From: Heloderma charlesbogerti
Taxonomy: Eukaryota > Chordata > Lepidosauria > Squamata > Helodermatidae
NCBI GenBank assembly: GCA_026122225.1
Contig: JANEZZ010003061.1
Coordinates: 6,007,501-6,071,500 of the forward strand
Length of the DNA stretch: 64,000 bases
Reading direction: 5' to 3'
Within the stretch, counting starts at the first letter, position 1. The number at the start of each line of letters is the position of its first letter. Positions 42,400 to 55,400 of this stretch are shown here, in pieces. The notes below the pieces were generated by a model. The model worked only from the letters and a program-made list of their open reading frames with translations, had not been told where the DNA came from and made no database searches. The translations under genes were made by a program, and so were the position numbers.

Positions 42400-43000
42400 G
42401 GCTACCTGTCTCCATACCCTATTTTACACCAGGAACTCAACCGGGGGAGTGCTCTTCTCCTGAGTCTATGGGATCTTTCTATAGCTTTTTATATCATTAA
42501 CCATGGGATCCTTCAGGACCAGCTGTCTGGCTGGGATGTGACTTGGCACTGTTTTGTGCTGCTTCTAGTCCTTCCAAAAGGTGGTACTGAGGGACTTTTG
42601 TTTGAATCCTCGGCCAGGTTTTGGTTTAACATTTACATGAAATTTCCAGGAGAGGTCATCTGGGGGTTTGGAGTGTGTCTTCATCAGAATGCAGATGACA
42701 TCCAACTCTCCATCATATTCCAGCGAAGCTGTTGAGATGCTGAGGCTGGTCATGGAATGGATGGAGATGAGCAAATTGATGCTTTCTCCAGACAAGACAG
42801 AAGTATTCCTGATCTGAGAGGACTTCAGCCTGTGTTGGATTGTATAGCACTCTCCTTAAAACTCAGGTTCACAGTCCAGAGGTAGACCCTGGGTCTGGCC
42901 TCGAGCCTAGATGTCCAGGGGCAGCTGTGGGCAGAATTTCCTTTGCTAAGTTTAGAGCTGTGTGGCCCCATCTACACGAGCCATTTGTCCTGGTGCCACT
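42400..43000 (+). mobile_element. L2-like LINE reverse transcriptase fragment
   Basis: Frames on the plus strand carry L2-type RT pieces: LLSLWDLSIAFYIINHGILQ (block A, with the acidic residue context altered), LVLPKGG in place of the PQGS loop, FNIYMKFPGEVIWGFG, and HQNADDIQLSIIF (YADD-type box as NADD). Further similarity continues in a second frame (MEWMEMSKLMLSPDKTEVF) and a third (LKTQVHSPEVD). Old and frameshifted. Confidence 0.75.
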
Positions 43001-44696
43001 TAGAAGGGAAGTTCTTTGTGACAGATGATGCAGTCGCCACTTTGCAGCCCAATCGTGATTATCACGGAGAAATCCAGATTTTCCCAGAGTCCATTTGCTG
43101 TGGAGTTTTCACTTGCTTCAGGTTCACTGCGTGGGGTTGAACTGTCTGTCCCTTCCTCGGATTGAAATCGCAGTGTCCTTTGTGACGCCCCTCCCCATTC
43201 CTTCTTCACAGCTCCGCAGTTACAGAGGCATGAAGAAGCAGGCTGGTGGAAGCCGCGCTGATTGGCAGAAGGGAAAGCCGGGGCCGGGGGAAGCGCAGAG
43301 GGGTAAACATGTCTACCAGGAAGGAACTCATTGCCTTCAGTGCCATGCCGCTGCCTCTCTCACTTTAAGTATCGAGCCATGGAGACGTTCCGCTACAAAC
43401 ACAGCTGAGAAACGCTGCACGCCTGTGGATTCGAAGCTGTGCAGTTGAGAAAGGGTGGGGGCCAGGGCGGATGATTTTCATAGACATGTACTCAGAAGCA
43501 CTTCATTGAGCCTGTGTTTGTGCGGCGGGGGGGGGGGGGAGCCTGTTGATTGGGCAGTTAGTAGACTATGTGCTCCTCGTGCTCTCCTCCTCCCCAGCTC
43601 CACGCTCTGCTCTCAGCGCCAGCTCAATCTCCAGAGGCAGTGGCTGCCTCCTTGCCCGCCTCCGAAACGTGTATGCGGGGTTTGTTATGAACATCTACTC
43701 GCAAGCAACTCCTGCGTGCTAGTCGTGAACCCTCCTCCCCAGCTCTGCACTCTCTGCTGTTCCTGGCTTGGGAAGTCTGCATCAACCCTCCCGTCTACCG
43801 CCCCAGTTGTAAATTCAGAGCGCTAATACTGCTCAGCTCCTACTGAGCAAGCAATGGAATGGGTGCCATGTAGATGCGGCCTGTGTCAACTGCACCCATT
43901 CCTAGAGAAGTCAGATCTGGCAGCTCAGACTCAGCCGCCAGCCGGATGGTAGTGCTGCTGCCAGTTGCTGCAGGGCCCGCCACCACCAGGTAAGCCCCCC
44001 GGGGTCCACAGGCAAAGGAGAGGCCCCGCCAGAGGTAGACTGCTTCCACATCACCAAAACAGAAGAATTGTGTCACCAAAACAGAGGACAAAAGAGGGCA
44101 CAGATTTGCATAAAATGTGTATGTACTCATTTCTATGTATAGGTGCGGATTTAGGAATACTGACTATCATTTAAATTAGGTGTGTTGAACCTCTTTCAGT
44201 CCAAGATCCAAATTCTGTTTGGGGGATGCTCTTGGGGGCCTCATCCCAGTGGCGGGCAGAGCCAAAGGCAAATGGGACAGGGCCCCAAATACCATCATAT
44301 GTTAGCCTGAAGCTCTTACTGCCAGTAACCAGGCCTTAGGAGAGGCATTTCAGTCTTGTAGAATGGAGAAAAACTGCACAAAAGCCGGCAAACTACCAAA
44401 CACTTGGTGGTGGGGGAAGAACCAGGGGGAGAGGGATGGGCCGTCTGGTGAAACCCAGAGGCTGCATAGAGGATGCCTTCAAGTAGTGGACTCTCCCCTG
44501 ACAGCCCTTCAGACAGAGAGCTGTCCTCTGTGAAATAGGACACATGGCCAGCCTAAAAGAGGGTTCCTCAAACCTAGAGCCAGCCCTGAAAAGGGGGGGA
44601 AGTGAGTGGCAACAGCAAAATATAGCTGTCAATGGAACCAAGGTGACATAGAATCACTGCTCAAAAAGATAACATTGTGCCACGGAAGTATGAAGC
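43001..44696. other. Intergenic with GC-richer block
   Basis: No gene recognised. Several open frames of 70-120 codons lack homology cues and overlap on both strands. A G-run lies near 43530. Confidence 0.5.
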
Positions 44697-44856
44697 ACTG
44701 GCTGTGCCCGATCTCGTCAGCTCATGGAAGCTAAGTAGGGTCAGCCCTGGCTAGTACTTGGATGGGAGACCGCCTGGGAATCAGGCTTCCTGCACTGAGC
44801 AGGGGGATGGACTCGATGGTCTTGTCGGCCCCTTCTAACCCTATGAGTCTATGATC
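44697..44856 (+). mobile_element. 5S rRNA-derived SINE with CR1 tail, second copy
   Basis: Same architecture as the copy at 11299: GCCCGATCTCGTC, GGAAGCTAAGTAGGGTCAG, AGTACTTGGATGGGAGACCG, then CTGCACTGAGCAGGGGGATGG and a CR1-like end. Junction and tail match the other copy, so this is a family and not a chance 5S pseudogene. Confidence 0.85.
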
Positions 44857-45776
44857 CCACCAATTTGAAGTGATTTTTTCAGGATATTGCTAACCAGCAC
44901 TTCTGAAAAGATTCACCAAATCTAATCCTTCCAAATTGTCCTGATGTGTGTGGCAGAAGCAAAAGTCACCACTTTGTTCCCATGTCACAAGGTGCTGCCT
45001 GTTCTTTAGCCCTATCTCTTCCTGTCCAGAAAGAAAACACACCATCCTTCAACCTGGATGCTTTCTTTCCCTAAGTAAATAATCAATACACGAAATAAGC
45101 CACTGCTTTATCTGCTCCGTACATAAAACAAGGGATGCTTTCTTTGGCCAAGGTGAGACTGGCCAAAATCTCATGGGAACCTGAGAAGCCAGATTCAGCA
45201 GATGGAAAAAATAAAATTCCTGATGAGGCTTTTGCAGGTGCAGATGCTGTATGTGGGACAGGAAAGCTAAAGAAAGAAAAAGTACCATTCAATAGGCTAC
45301 CACTCTTCTCTTTTTAAGATCTATTTAGCACCAATGGGTATGAACAACAATCAGTGCTATTCCACTGTACCACAGTGCCACCTAGAGCTTATGTAGCAGA
45401 AAAGCAGGAAAGGAAACACTCCTGCTGTAGTGCTGGATCTCAGTTCTGTGACGAAATGCGAAGTAGATGCGGATTAACAGCCTCATATAGAAAAGCCCCA
45501 TGTTTGTTTGTTTCTTGGCAATTTTTATGGAAATCACATACATCAAAGAGGTGCCCCTCGGCAGGAAACTTGCAAAATTTCAGAAGAGTAGATGCAGGGC
45601 TAGGGAGATATGATGAATGAAGGACAGCTGAAGGCTTTTTATGTGTGCTGCTCAATTGGCACTAGAGTTACAGAAAGTGCAGTAGCAGGACAGGAGTGGG
45701 TGATAGACATGGACCATACAGGGCATTGCTACACCAGCCTAAAATCCTGCATTTAAAATGAGGCTTTCCGCTTCTG

Positions 45777-46012
45777 TTATTTATTTATTTATTGCATTTA
45801 TACCCCGCCTTTTTCTCTCTTGCAAGGAACCCAAGGTGGCTTACATTATCCTCCTCCTCTCCATTTTAGCCTCACAACAACAACCCTGTGAGGTGGGTTG
45901 GGCTGAGAGTCTGTGACTGGCCCAAAGTCACCCAGTGAGCTTCCATGGCTGAGTGGGGACTAGAACCCGGATCTCCCGGCTCCTAGTCCAACACTCTTGC
46001 CACTACACCACA
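45777..46012 (-). mobile_element. tRNA-derived SINE (CORE/MIR-like), second copy
   Basis: Same structure as 1272-1507, with GTGTAGTGGCAAGAGTGTTG, GGTTCTAGTCCCCACTCAGC and a TATTTATTTATT end on the plus strand. It is inserted into a palindromic repeat whose uninterrupted relative lies at 49546-49621. Confidence 0.8.
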
Positions 46013-46229
46013 TTTTAAATGCAGAATCACGGCTCCCTTCTTCATGGGCTTCCTTCCCCCCTTCCCCTTCCCCTTCCCCCCTCCTTCTCCCTGTAACTGA
46101 GTCTTCCAATCTCTTTCATTGATCTCGCTCCTCTTCTTGCTGCTTTTCCTGTTTTCATGGAGGGAACTCAAGGGGAACACAACGGGGTAATTTGATAGCT
46201 CATTATCTGCAATCTATTTAAAAATGGAA

Positions 46230-46362
46230 CACAGGGCATTTAGTGCAGGAGATGCCCTGGAGGGTCACTCTGTCATGTAAAGGGCCCACAAACTTCTGTG
46301 AGAGAGCAATCTCAATTGTAGGATAAAAGCTCCATGTGAAGAAGCCCACAGTGGCAGAGGCA
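46230..46362 (-). repeat. Dispersed repeat E, copy 1
   Basis: Reverse complement of 49070-49180: both contain CACATGGAGCTTTTA, TTGAGATT, CACAGAAGTTTG and CCTCCAGGG in the same order. Confidence 0.6.
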
Positions 46363-49069
46363 GGAGGACTTGAACATCCAGCATTTTTCAGTAAATAGGT
46401 ACCCAATGCTACATCCTCTTAAGTCCCACAGACGACACAAAAACCTTTTTATTGTTCCTGCTCCTGGGAGAGAGAATGAGTGAAGAGCACTGGACACTGA
46501 GAGTCCGGCTGCAATGTATTACTTCAACATCCCTCCCCCAAAGCAATGGGATTGGAGAACCCTGATAAAACCATCCACAGTCATTAGAAGCAAGAGCTGC
46601 CAGTCATGAAACTACACTGCCTCCTTCCACCCTGTCATTTTCCTTTTACAGAATGCTCAGGGAGAAATGCATCCATTTTCGCACACACACTGTCTGGCTC
46701 TCTATGTCTCCCTGAATCCGAATTGCTAACGAAGCTTCAGGAGAGTTCAGTTTTGGGATAGTTCAGATTTGGATTCAGTCCACTTCAGAGGAGCCCTGCT
46801 TTGATTCAGACATCTCCCAGATCTTTTCAAATCAGCCCAATTCAGCCAAATCTCAAGTACATCCCCAAAGAGGAGTCATGGATCTGGCTGTACAAATCAC
46901 TTCATCACTCATCGTGTAAGGCTTTGTAGCTGAATGTGTGAACTGACCCCATTGGAGAAAACTGCATTTGCGGCGGTGTGAGCAAAGTTAAAGTGCTGCC
47001 CACAGTGTTGCATCTGTGATGCCGCATTTGCACATGCAAATCTTTGCTTCATGAACATCTCTCTGTGAAGAACCAATCTTTAGAAGCCCCTCTGGACATG
47101 GGGAGCTCACTATTAATCAAGGACCATATATTATTTCATCTAATTTTTAGTTTGGACTTTGTGTGTGATCTTGTGCCTAGTCTGCTTTGAGGCTTTTTTC
47201 CTCTCTCAATTGACCTGTTAATGTCTCATTCATCTCTACGGCACTCTCTTCTTGTACCCACCGCAGCTGTTCTGTATGGCATTGATTTGGACTGCCTTCC
47301 CCAGTCTGGTGCCTTCCAGATGTGTCTGACTAATTGACCAATGGTCATGCAGGCTAGGAATGCTGGAAGTTGTAGTCCAACACGTCTGTAGGGCACCAAG
47401 TTGGAAAAGGATGCCTCGAATTATAAACAATGTCCTAACAAGTGTCCTAGTGTCCTAACCACAATAAATCGCCCCGGTTTCTTTAAAACAAACATTTTTA
47501 AGCTGGAAGAGAGATTTTAAAAATAATTTTAAAATTAGGAAGCAGAGGGCTAAAGGTTCCTCCCATGCATTAATGAAAACAATGCCAACATCTATTTTCT
47601 AATGAACAAAAATAGACCTTCCTGTGTCTAGTTTATTAAAAAAAGCTGCAAATATAACTGGGTTGCTGGAAGATCTCTGTTACTGCTGTCCTTGACTCAC
47701 TCATTCAGAAGTATGTTCCCTTGAAATCAGTGGATTTTATTTCCATGTAGATGTGCTCAAAATAGAGATGCAGCGTTCCAGCGCTACATGTCTATAGTGT
47801 AAATAAAAACATTTGTAAGGCACCATAAAGAACCGTTCCATATGCAAAACAAGTAAGCGCTCCTCCAGCATCTGCGGTAGGAAACACATCTGTCTTCCTC
47901 CCAGTCCTTCTCCTAAATATCACCCTGAATCAGGTTTTATGGGGGGGGGTCATAAATATCCCTTTCTGTTTGCATCCTCAGGTTAACAATGCCCCCTGTG
48001 ACTACCAACACAAGATGTCGTATTCAGGAAAGAGGTGCACTCAACTAAGAAGAGATCTTTGTGACAGTATCTCCCAGTATGGTCCCCATGCCCAACTAAT
48101 CACATTAGCATGAGAGTAAAGAGGTGGCCACGAGACAGGCACATAAAGAGCAGGAGAAAAGCAGGACTAATCTTGTTAAAAGGGAAGCAAAGATAGACGC
48201 TACTTTTACACAGCAGCTTATAACCGCCCAATTTTCCCAGGATTGGCATCACCTGTGCATCTTCAAAGAATACAGTCTGGCTGGGAAGTTTGCTTTTCTT
48301 CAGCCATTACCCAAAGTCCCCAAAAGACACAAACCTATCTTCTAAAGAAGGTTTAATTTTAAAATAAACCCCTTTCACCATGGTCTCCAAGATTCTTGGG
48401 TCACCAGCTTTATTGCCAATGATATATGTGTGTGTGTGTGTGTGTATTCTAGTACGTTTAGTGCAACTGACCTTCACTTATATTTTCCTGCTACACACTA
48501 GAATTTAGATCATAAGAACCATTTAATTAAAGTTGTCTGGATACTCTAAAGTATGGCATTAACAAAAGTCCCGTATTGAAAATGCTGTCTCTTGTGTCAA
48601 AGGACTGTTATTTCTTACACCAGAACATGTAGGCATGAAGTTTAGTTGCTTTAATTTGGTTACATTTCATCAAACCTTCTAAGAAAATAAAATGCCATTG
48701 GCAAGAATCAGATATGCCAACTTACAGTCTTCATGTTTTCTCAGAAGTAAGTATCCATGTTTTCCATGGGGCTTGCTTTCATGGAAGTGCACAGGATTGC
48801 AGCCTTAGAATACCATACTACAAATGTCTACTCAGAAGTTAGTCCCATTGAGTTCAATGGGGCTTACTCCCAGTTTACAGCCTAACTCAGCTTGAATCCA
48901 AATGTTTGGCTTGTAGACTGAGCTGTTAGTGTAACTGAGATAATATATATGAAGCATCTTGAAGACGTGGAGTGCTAAATGCAACAGGCACAATCCAGCT
49001 AACTTTGAGCTCTCTATAGCCCCCTTCATACCAATTGGAAAGATTTATGCAAGGTTCCACTTGCAACTT
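46363..49069. other. Intergenic
   Basis: No gene seen. Repeat C at about 47295-47410, repeat G pieces, a GT microsatellite at 48424 and plain AT-rich sequence. Confidence 0.5.
48424..48446. repeat. (GT)n microsatellite
   Basis: A short pure GT run. Confidence 0.85.
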
Positions 49070-49182
49070 AAATAAGGGCTTCTCCACATGGAGCTTTTAC
49101 CCTGCTATTGAGATTTGTTATTCACAGAAGTTTGCGGGCCTTTTAGATGACATCGTCAACCTCCAGGGTGTCTCCCCTACTA
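49070..49182 (+). repeat. Dispersed repeat E, copy 2
   Basis: Matches 46230-46362 on the opposite strand and abuts MITE copy 4 at 49184. Confidence 0.6.
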
Positions 49183-49183
49183 T

Positions 49184-49317
49184 GAGTGCAATCCTATGCA
49201 TGCTTAGACAGGGAAAAGGCCTACAACTCCCAGCATTCCCCAGTCAGCATGGCTGGGTGGGGAATGCTGGGAGTTGTAGGCCTTTTCTCTGTCTAAACAT
49301 GCATAGGATTGCACCCT
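49184..49317. mobile_element. Palindromic MITE, family B, copy 4 (nearly perfect hairpin)
   Basis: The two 60-bp arms are almost exactly complementary around CAGCATGGCTGGG. Ends GAGTGCAATCCTATGCATG and CATGCATAGGATTGCACCC. This is the least diverged copy in the window. Confidence 0.8.
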
Positions 49318-49545
49318 AAAGGACCTTTAAAAGATCAGAGAGATATTAAATTACCCTGCTTGAGTTCCGCTTGAGTTCCCTCCTGAAAAGAGGAAAACTG
49401 GCAATAAGAGCTAGACCACAGTGCCATCTAGTGGCTGTATAATGAAACATATGGAAGACTAAGATAAGGTGGAAAAGGAGGGGGGAAATGGGTGGGTCAG
49501 TGGGTGGGTGGGAGGGAGGAAGGTTGTGTAAAGGAAGCCCTTAAT

Positions 49546-49621
49546 GAGCCTGCATTTAAAACAGAAGCAGAAAGCCCTGTTTTAACTGAGGGGTTTTAGG
49601 CTGGTATAGAGATGTTCTAGG
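49546..49621. repeat. Palindromic repeat F, uninterrupted copy
   Basis: GCCTGCATTTAAAACAGAAGCAG continuing to GGTTTTAGGCTGGTATAG; its reverse complement matches 45735-45776 plus 46011-46024, which is split by the SINE at 45777. Confidence 0.6.
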
Positions 49622-50094
49622 TGTCCCTCGATCGTCTGCAAAAGAAAAAAAAAATGCAAAGGATGCTTATTTAAAAGGTGGTGTTACTTTTAATGGGAAG
49701 GGAGGGACCAGATGTCACTCTGCAAACTTAAATACCACTAGCAAAGTTCCACCCAGTCTTTCCATTGTGCAGGCACTTGTGCACTATGCTTGCACAACTG
49801 GTTGCACAATTGCTTGCAGAACCAGTTGCACAACTGCACTTGCACGAACATAACTTTAGTTGGATTCCCCTTTTGCACACAGTTGGGAACCTGGTTTCTG
49901 CTAGCAGAATGACATAGTCAGATACTGCCCCAGGTGTACTAAGGAAACAAGAAAGTGCAGCCAGACATCCCTACTTACTTCGGATTTCCCCCAGAGTGAC
50001 CCAACATATATGGAGAAAGTATGTCTCCACATAAGTGACGGGAGAGACACGGGTAGGGTCATGTCTGGTAGAATTGCTACGTGATCAGCTTGGT

Positions 50095-50200
50095 TGACAG
50101 GATCAGCTTCCACACCTTGGATAGCTCCATTAGAGTTCTGACTGAAACCTGGAGCCGATTCACTGCCCCACTGACATTGGAGCCACCAGCCTCCATGGCT
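50095..50200. mobile_element. hAT-like MITE, family A, partial copy
   Basis: The right arm only: GATAGCTCCATTAGAGTTCT, GAAACCTGGAGCCGATTCAC, GAGCCACCAGCCTCCA. Confidence 0.65.
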
Positions 50201-50813
50201 TGTTATAACACTCCCCCTGGGCGTGGCTTGACTCATCTTTATTTGCATGAACACAGAACCTGGGTTCCCATTTGTGCAAGCCCCAAACAATGTGGGACCA
50301 GATTACCTTAGGGATTGCCTCACTCCTTAGGACCCTGCCAGGGGTCCCAATCCAGTGCTCAGGGGATCCCCAGAAGGCCACGCCCTGCTCCTTTTACTCT
50401 GACCACCAATCATTTTGTAGTTTCCTGGGTTTTGTGCATTCCCCCGCCCCCCAATTCTAAAAGGTTGAAAGGCCTCTCCTAAGGCTAGGTTACTGGCTAC
50501 AAGTGCCTTCAGGTGAAATATGCTGGCATCTTTTGTATGTAGCCCTGCCCATTTTGCCTTTGACCCTGCCCACCACTAGAATACAGCCTCTGAGAGTGTC
50601 TCTGAAATGGAACTGAGCCCTCAGGCTGAAAGAGATTTGACACCCCTGCTGTAATGCATTGTTAGTACCTAGTCATAAATTCAGGTGCAGGGCACTGCAA
50701 AGCCTTCACAGTTCTATACTATGTTGCATCTTTCTCTCTAATGTGCAACTTACTGCATGTAGGGAGGTTGTTGTTTTTTAAAAAGAAAATATATGGGGAA
50801 GAAGGTGAGTTCC

Positions 50814-50904
50814 ACGGCACCGTCTGAAGGCACACAATACAACCACCTTGCCACAGCTAAGGTGGTCTTGAGCTTGGTCAGAGCCTGGATGGGAGACTGC
50901 CCAG

Positions 50905-50907
<3 letters not shown>
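50814..50907 (+). mobile_element. 5S-like SINE fragment, second type
   Basis: Begins like the 26330 copy (GTCTGAAGGCACACAA), with AGCTAAGGTGGTCTTGAG and GCCTGGATGGGAGACTGCC. It stops at a (TC)n tract. Degenerate. Confidence 0.45.

Positions 50908-50908
<1 letters not shown>

Positions 50909-50938
<30 letters not shown>
50909..50938. repeat. (TC)15 microsatellite
   Basis: A pure TC run at the end of a 5S-like SINE fragment. Confidence 0.95.
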
Positions 50939-50940
<2 letters not shown>

Positions 50941-51520
50941 GTACTTTTCTATACTGCCCAATAGCCAAAGCTCTCTCAGTATTTTACAAAGATTAAAAAC
51001 ATTAAAAATACAGTATACAGACATTAAAAGCCATTTACATAAAAAACATGAACCGACAATATACACAAGAGAACATATATCTAAAATGACTTCAAACAAG
51101 CAATCGCAAGCGAACAACCATAACCATAAGACAATCCAGGATCGATTAAAATTTATCATATGCTGCCAAATTCCTGGGAGAAGAGAAAGGTCTTAACCTG
51201 GCTCTGAAAAGATAACAGTGTTGTCGCCAGACAGGCCTCATCAGGACGTTCCACAATTGGGGGGCCACCACCGAGAAGGCCCTCTCCCTTGTTGTTGTCT
51301 TCCGAGCTTCCCTCAGAGTAGGCAGCTGGAGGAGGCCTTAAGACGTTGAGCGTAGTGTGCAGGTAGGTTTGTGTCAGGATTTCCCTATTACATTACATTT
51401 TTATACCACTGAATAACTGAAGCTCTCTGGGTGGCCCTCCTGAGCTACATGGTGGAAGAAAGGTGGAATTTATTTATTTACTTATTTATTACATTTCTAT
51501 ACCACCCAATAACTGAAGCT

Positions 51521-54176
51521 CACTCTCTCACACACATAATAATAAACACTTCCCCCACTTGCAGTCTGATGCAGTACAGCCTCGAATTCCATCACCTCAT
51601 TCTGATAGTTCAGGTAGGCTGGCTTTCAATTTTGTCAAAGGAGCACAGAAATGACATTTTGTCCTTGTTTGGGATATACTTCCTGGTCCCCCAACCCCCT
51701 CTCCACCTGAGGACCAGACCCCTAATCCTTCCTTCAACCTCTTACATTACAAGAAGCTACTGTCAGCAGCTTCAAGACTTCTCTGGTGCAATATCATTCT
51801 GCATTCCACCGTTGGGTCATGTCCCAGTAACTGGGAATCACAAATAAGTGCCATAAACTTTACAACTTGCATGCCAAATTGTCATCTTTTGAAATCCATT
51901 TCCAGAGTCAGGGACAATGTTTAACAGTCTTTTATGGCAGGTAGATCATGATAAGTGATGTGCTCATACAGTAAAAGCAGAGCCCACCTTCTATATATAG
52001 AAACTGTTTTCCTTCTATCGCCTATTTACCAACTGTAAATTCTCCAGTTTCTCATGCCTCCACCTTTAGATGTTCTTTCCCTTTTTCCTGGTTAGCTTGT
52101 TTGCTGGGTTATCTCTAACACTCTTGCCTTTTCACCAGTAGACAAAAGGCAGCAATCCTCTGGTGAGATAAAAATTGGACATAAGAAAAGATGCAGTAAA
52201 GAAACCAGGGGAAATTCAAGGCCTCTCTGAATTTCTCTTGTGCCTTGTGAATTGATTTGGATTTAAGATTAGATTGTTTAATTATATGCCAAAAGGTGCT
52301 AAAGAATGTCTCTACGCAGCCCCAGTTTTTTTCTGGAGGCAGTACTCTAAGAAAGATGCCATTATTATATGAACCTTTTCTATACCAACACTTTAAATAT
52401 CAGTTCTGCCACATTCCCTGTTGTCCCTGGGCTGTTTTGCACTTCCTAGTCTGGATGCAAACTTACTCATATATTGAGCAGATCCACCAAAAACAATGGG
52501 ACTTAAATTAGTAATGACTAACTTAAGCCCTATCAGTTTCAATGGGTCTACTCTAAGGATAACTTGGGCTCTAATCCTTTACCCACTGTTCTCAGAGTAA
52601 GCCCCATTGAATTCAGTGGGATTTACTTCTGAATAGATATGCATAGGATTGTAGGTTAAGTCTTCATCCAACCCTCTATCACAGGGACAGAACCTGGCTA
52701 TTTTTCTAGCAAAATTGTTGCCTGCTCTTGCATTTTTTCCCCTTTTGTACTTGTTTTGTGTTAAACTTCCATTTACTGTTAGTTCACACACACACACACA
52801 CACACACACCCCTCTCAGCTAGGTGAGGGAGGTTCAGGTGTATAGCAAACTGGAATTCCAGAGCTTTCACTAGAATATATCTAAATGCCTATCTTCACCA
52901 CCCTGAGGAACAATGTGGCAACCAAAGGATTCACTTCATCTCATGAGACAATCTATAATAATAAAAGAGGATGTGTGTGAGCGTGTCTGTCTGTCCATCC
53001 ATCAGTACTGTAGTGCCAAGACTGTGGAACCTAGACACCTAAAACCTGGCATGGATAGGAAGTTGGGTGTGCACATCAGGGTTATTTGATTTATAAAACA
53101 CATTAGTTAATTTTTAATTGATAGAAATATGTCCAAGTGGTTGAAGCCAGCAATAACATCTTCAGCCACTAGGAGCAAACTTCCCTAACTAGCACATAGT
53201 TTTACAACCCATGAAGTTTAAAGTCAGGAGAGATTATAGTGGGCTGAGGGACAGTTATACACCTGCCCCTGCCCCTTTGGTGTGGGGCAGGCCCCCTCAA
53301 GGTAACGGAGTGGACAGACCCCTCTCTCAGGAGGCTGTAGGAGTGCACCATGGCACCATGAGAAAAGAAGGCCAATGAACAGGGATTTGCAGAAGAGTTC
53401 CCTTTACTGCTCTTCTGCGAACATAACTCCCAGCTGCATCTCTCTGCACCAAGAGAAAGCTCTTTTCTGGAAGCAAAAGAACATCGATACAAGGATCAGT
53501 TGTAGTAGAACCAGAGTACCAGGAGTTTTTGATTAACAGGGACGGTAATGTCTTCTGCCATCCCATCCCACCCCTCAGGCTTCCCTGTTCCCTCTGAATG
53601 GGGATCCACAATCCTCACACTACCTGGGCGGTGGGATGGATTTTCCCAGCAGTGCTATGTAGCGTGAGCTATCCCTGTTGTAATGTAAAGGATTTTGGGG
53701 CGGCTTGGTCTGGAATGGGCAATTAAGACCCATTCACTTTACAAGAGACCTATTCTTGCTAGAGATGAAAATGGCTAGAACTGGTTTGTTGATATGCACA
53801 ACCTCCTGCAATTCTGGACTCTTCGTGGGGGCATGGCTATGGGGACTGACACGAGTGCCTACGCTTCCAAATGTACCACTACACCATGGGAACCAGGCCT
53901 TGTTGGAATCAAACACCTTTTCTGGGTAGGCTGGGTTTTTGGTCCTAGGGCAGCAATCATAAGAGAAGACCCTCTAAATGCTTGATGGGGTATACCAGTG
54001 GTTATCAAACTGCTCCAGGGAACCATGGGTTCCATGACAGTATCTTAGTGGTTCTCGAATGAGAAGACCAATGACAGATAATAAGCTTCCTTGAAAGACA
54101 ACTTGCCCATCTACTGTGGATCACCACCTGCAAGGGATGTTAGAGCACATGAAACACAGGGAGCTGCCTTACATAG
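51521..54176. other. Intergenic
   Basis: No gene seen. Contains a repeat G copy (52588-52660), an AC microsatellite and unassigned sequence. Confidence 0.5.
52785..52809. repeat. (AC)n microsatellite
   Basis: A pure AC run of about 12 units. Confidence 0.93.
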
Positions 54177-55400
54177 TATCATAGAATCGTAGGGCTGGAA
54201 GGGGCCTCCAAGGCCATCGAGTCCAACCCCTTGCTCAGTGCAGGAATCCAAGTCAGAGCATCCCTGACAGATGGCTGTCTAGCCGCATCTTGAAGGCCTC
54301 CAGTGTGGGAGAGTCCACCACCTCCCCAGGTAATTGGTTCCATTGTCGTATTGCTCTAACAGTCAGGAAGTTTTTCCTGATGTTCAGCCGGAATCTGGCT
54401 TCCTGTCACTTGAGCCCATTATTCCGTGTCCTGCAGTCTGGGATGATCGAGAAGAGATCCTGGCCTTCTTCTCTGTGACAGCCTTTCAAGTACTTGAAGA
54501 GCGCTATCATAGCTCCCCTCAGTCTTCTCTTCTCAAGACTAAACGTGCCCAGTTCTTTCAGTCTCTCCTCATAGGGCTTTGTTTCAAGTCCCCTGATTAT
54601 CTTTGTTGCCCTTCTCTGAACCCTCTCCGGCTTGTCTACATCCTACTTAAAGTGTGGTGCCCAGAACTGGACACAGTACTCCAGATGAGGCCTAACCAGT
54701 GCTGAGTAGAGGGGAACAAGTACTTCATGAGATTTGGAAGCTGGGCTTCTATTAATGCAGCCCAAAAGAGCATTTGCCTTTTTTGCAGCCACATCACATT
54801 GTTGGCTCATATTCAGCTTGTGATCGACAACAATTCCAAGATCCTTCTCGCTTGTAGTGTTGTTGAGCCACATATCCCCCATCTTGCAGCTGTGCATTTG
54901 GTTTCTTTTTCCTAGGTGCAGAACTTGGCATTTATCCCTATTAAATGTCATTCTGTTGTTTTCAGTTCAGTGCTGTAGCCTATCAAGATCACTTTGAAAT
55001 TTGTTTCTGTCTTCCAGAGTATTAGCTATCCCACCCAATTTTGTGTCATCTGCAAATGTGATCAGCATTCCCTGCACCTCCTCCTCCAAGTCATTAATAA
55101 AAATGTTGAAGAGCACTGGGAATTTCTTGAAGGGGCCATGTTTTGCAGAATTTGTCTCACAACAGATATTGGGGAAATGGAAGTCCCCAATTACTACTAC
55201 ATCATGTTCCTTTGAAACATTGGCAATTTGCTTTTCAAAAGTTTCATCTTCATCTTCTCCTTGATTGGGCAGTTGGTAGTAGACTCCAACCACTATGTTC
55301 CTTTTATTCTTTGCTCCATTTATTTTAACCCAGATGCCCTCGACAGGGCTCCCAAGCTCATCCTCCTGTATTTCTGTGCAGAGAGATATATATATATTTA
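54177..55400 (-). mobile_element. CR1 LINE copy with internal deletion
   Basis: The 3' end at 54177 matches 12471 in sequence. The minus-strand RT C-terminus (54951-54643, [14 protein letters not shown]) is followed 5'-ward by FADDTKLGG, then the reading jumps near 55120 straight to the endonuclease ([28 protein letters not shown]). Relative to the CR1 at 12471-16250 the join removes about 1.1 kb or more, including most of the RT. It is truncated 5' near 55400. Confidence 0.87.

Noticed and set aside
42840..43448. Open frames of 60-117 codons near 43 kb
   Set aside because: They overlap each other and L2 tail sequence in several frames, without codon or domain support.
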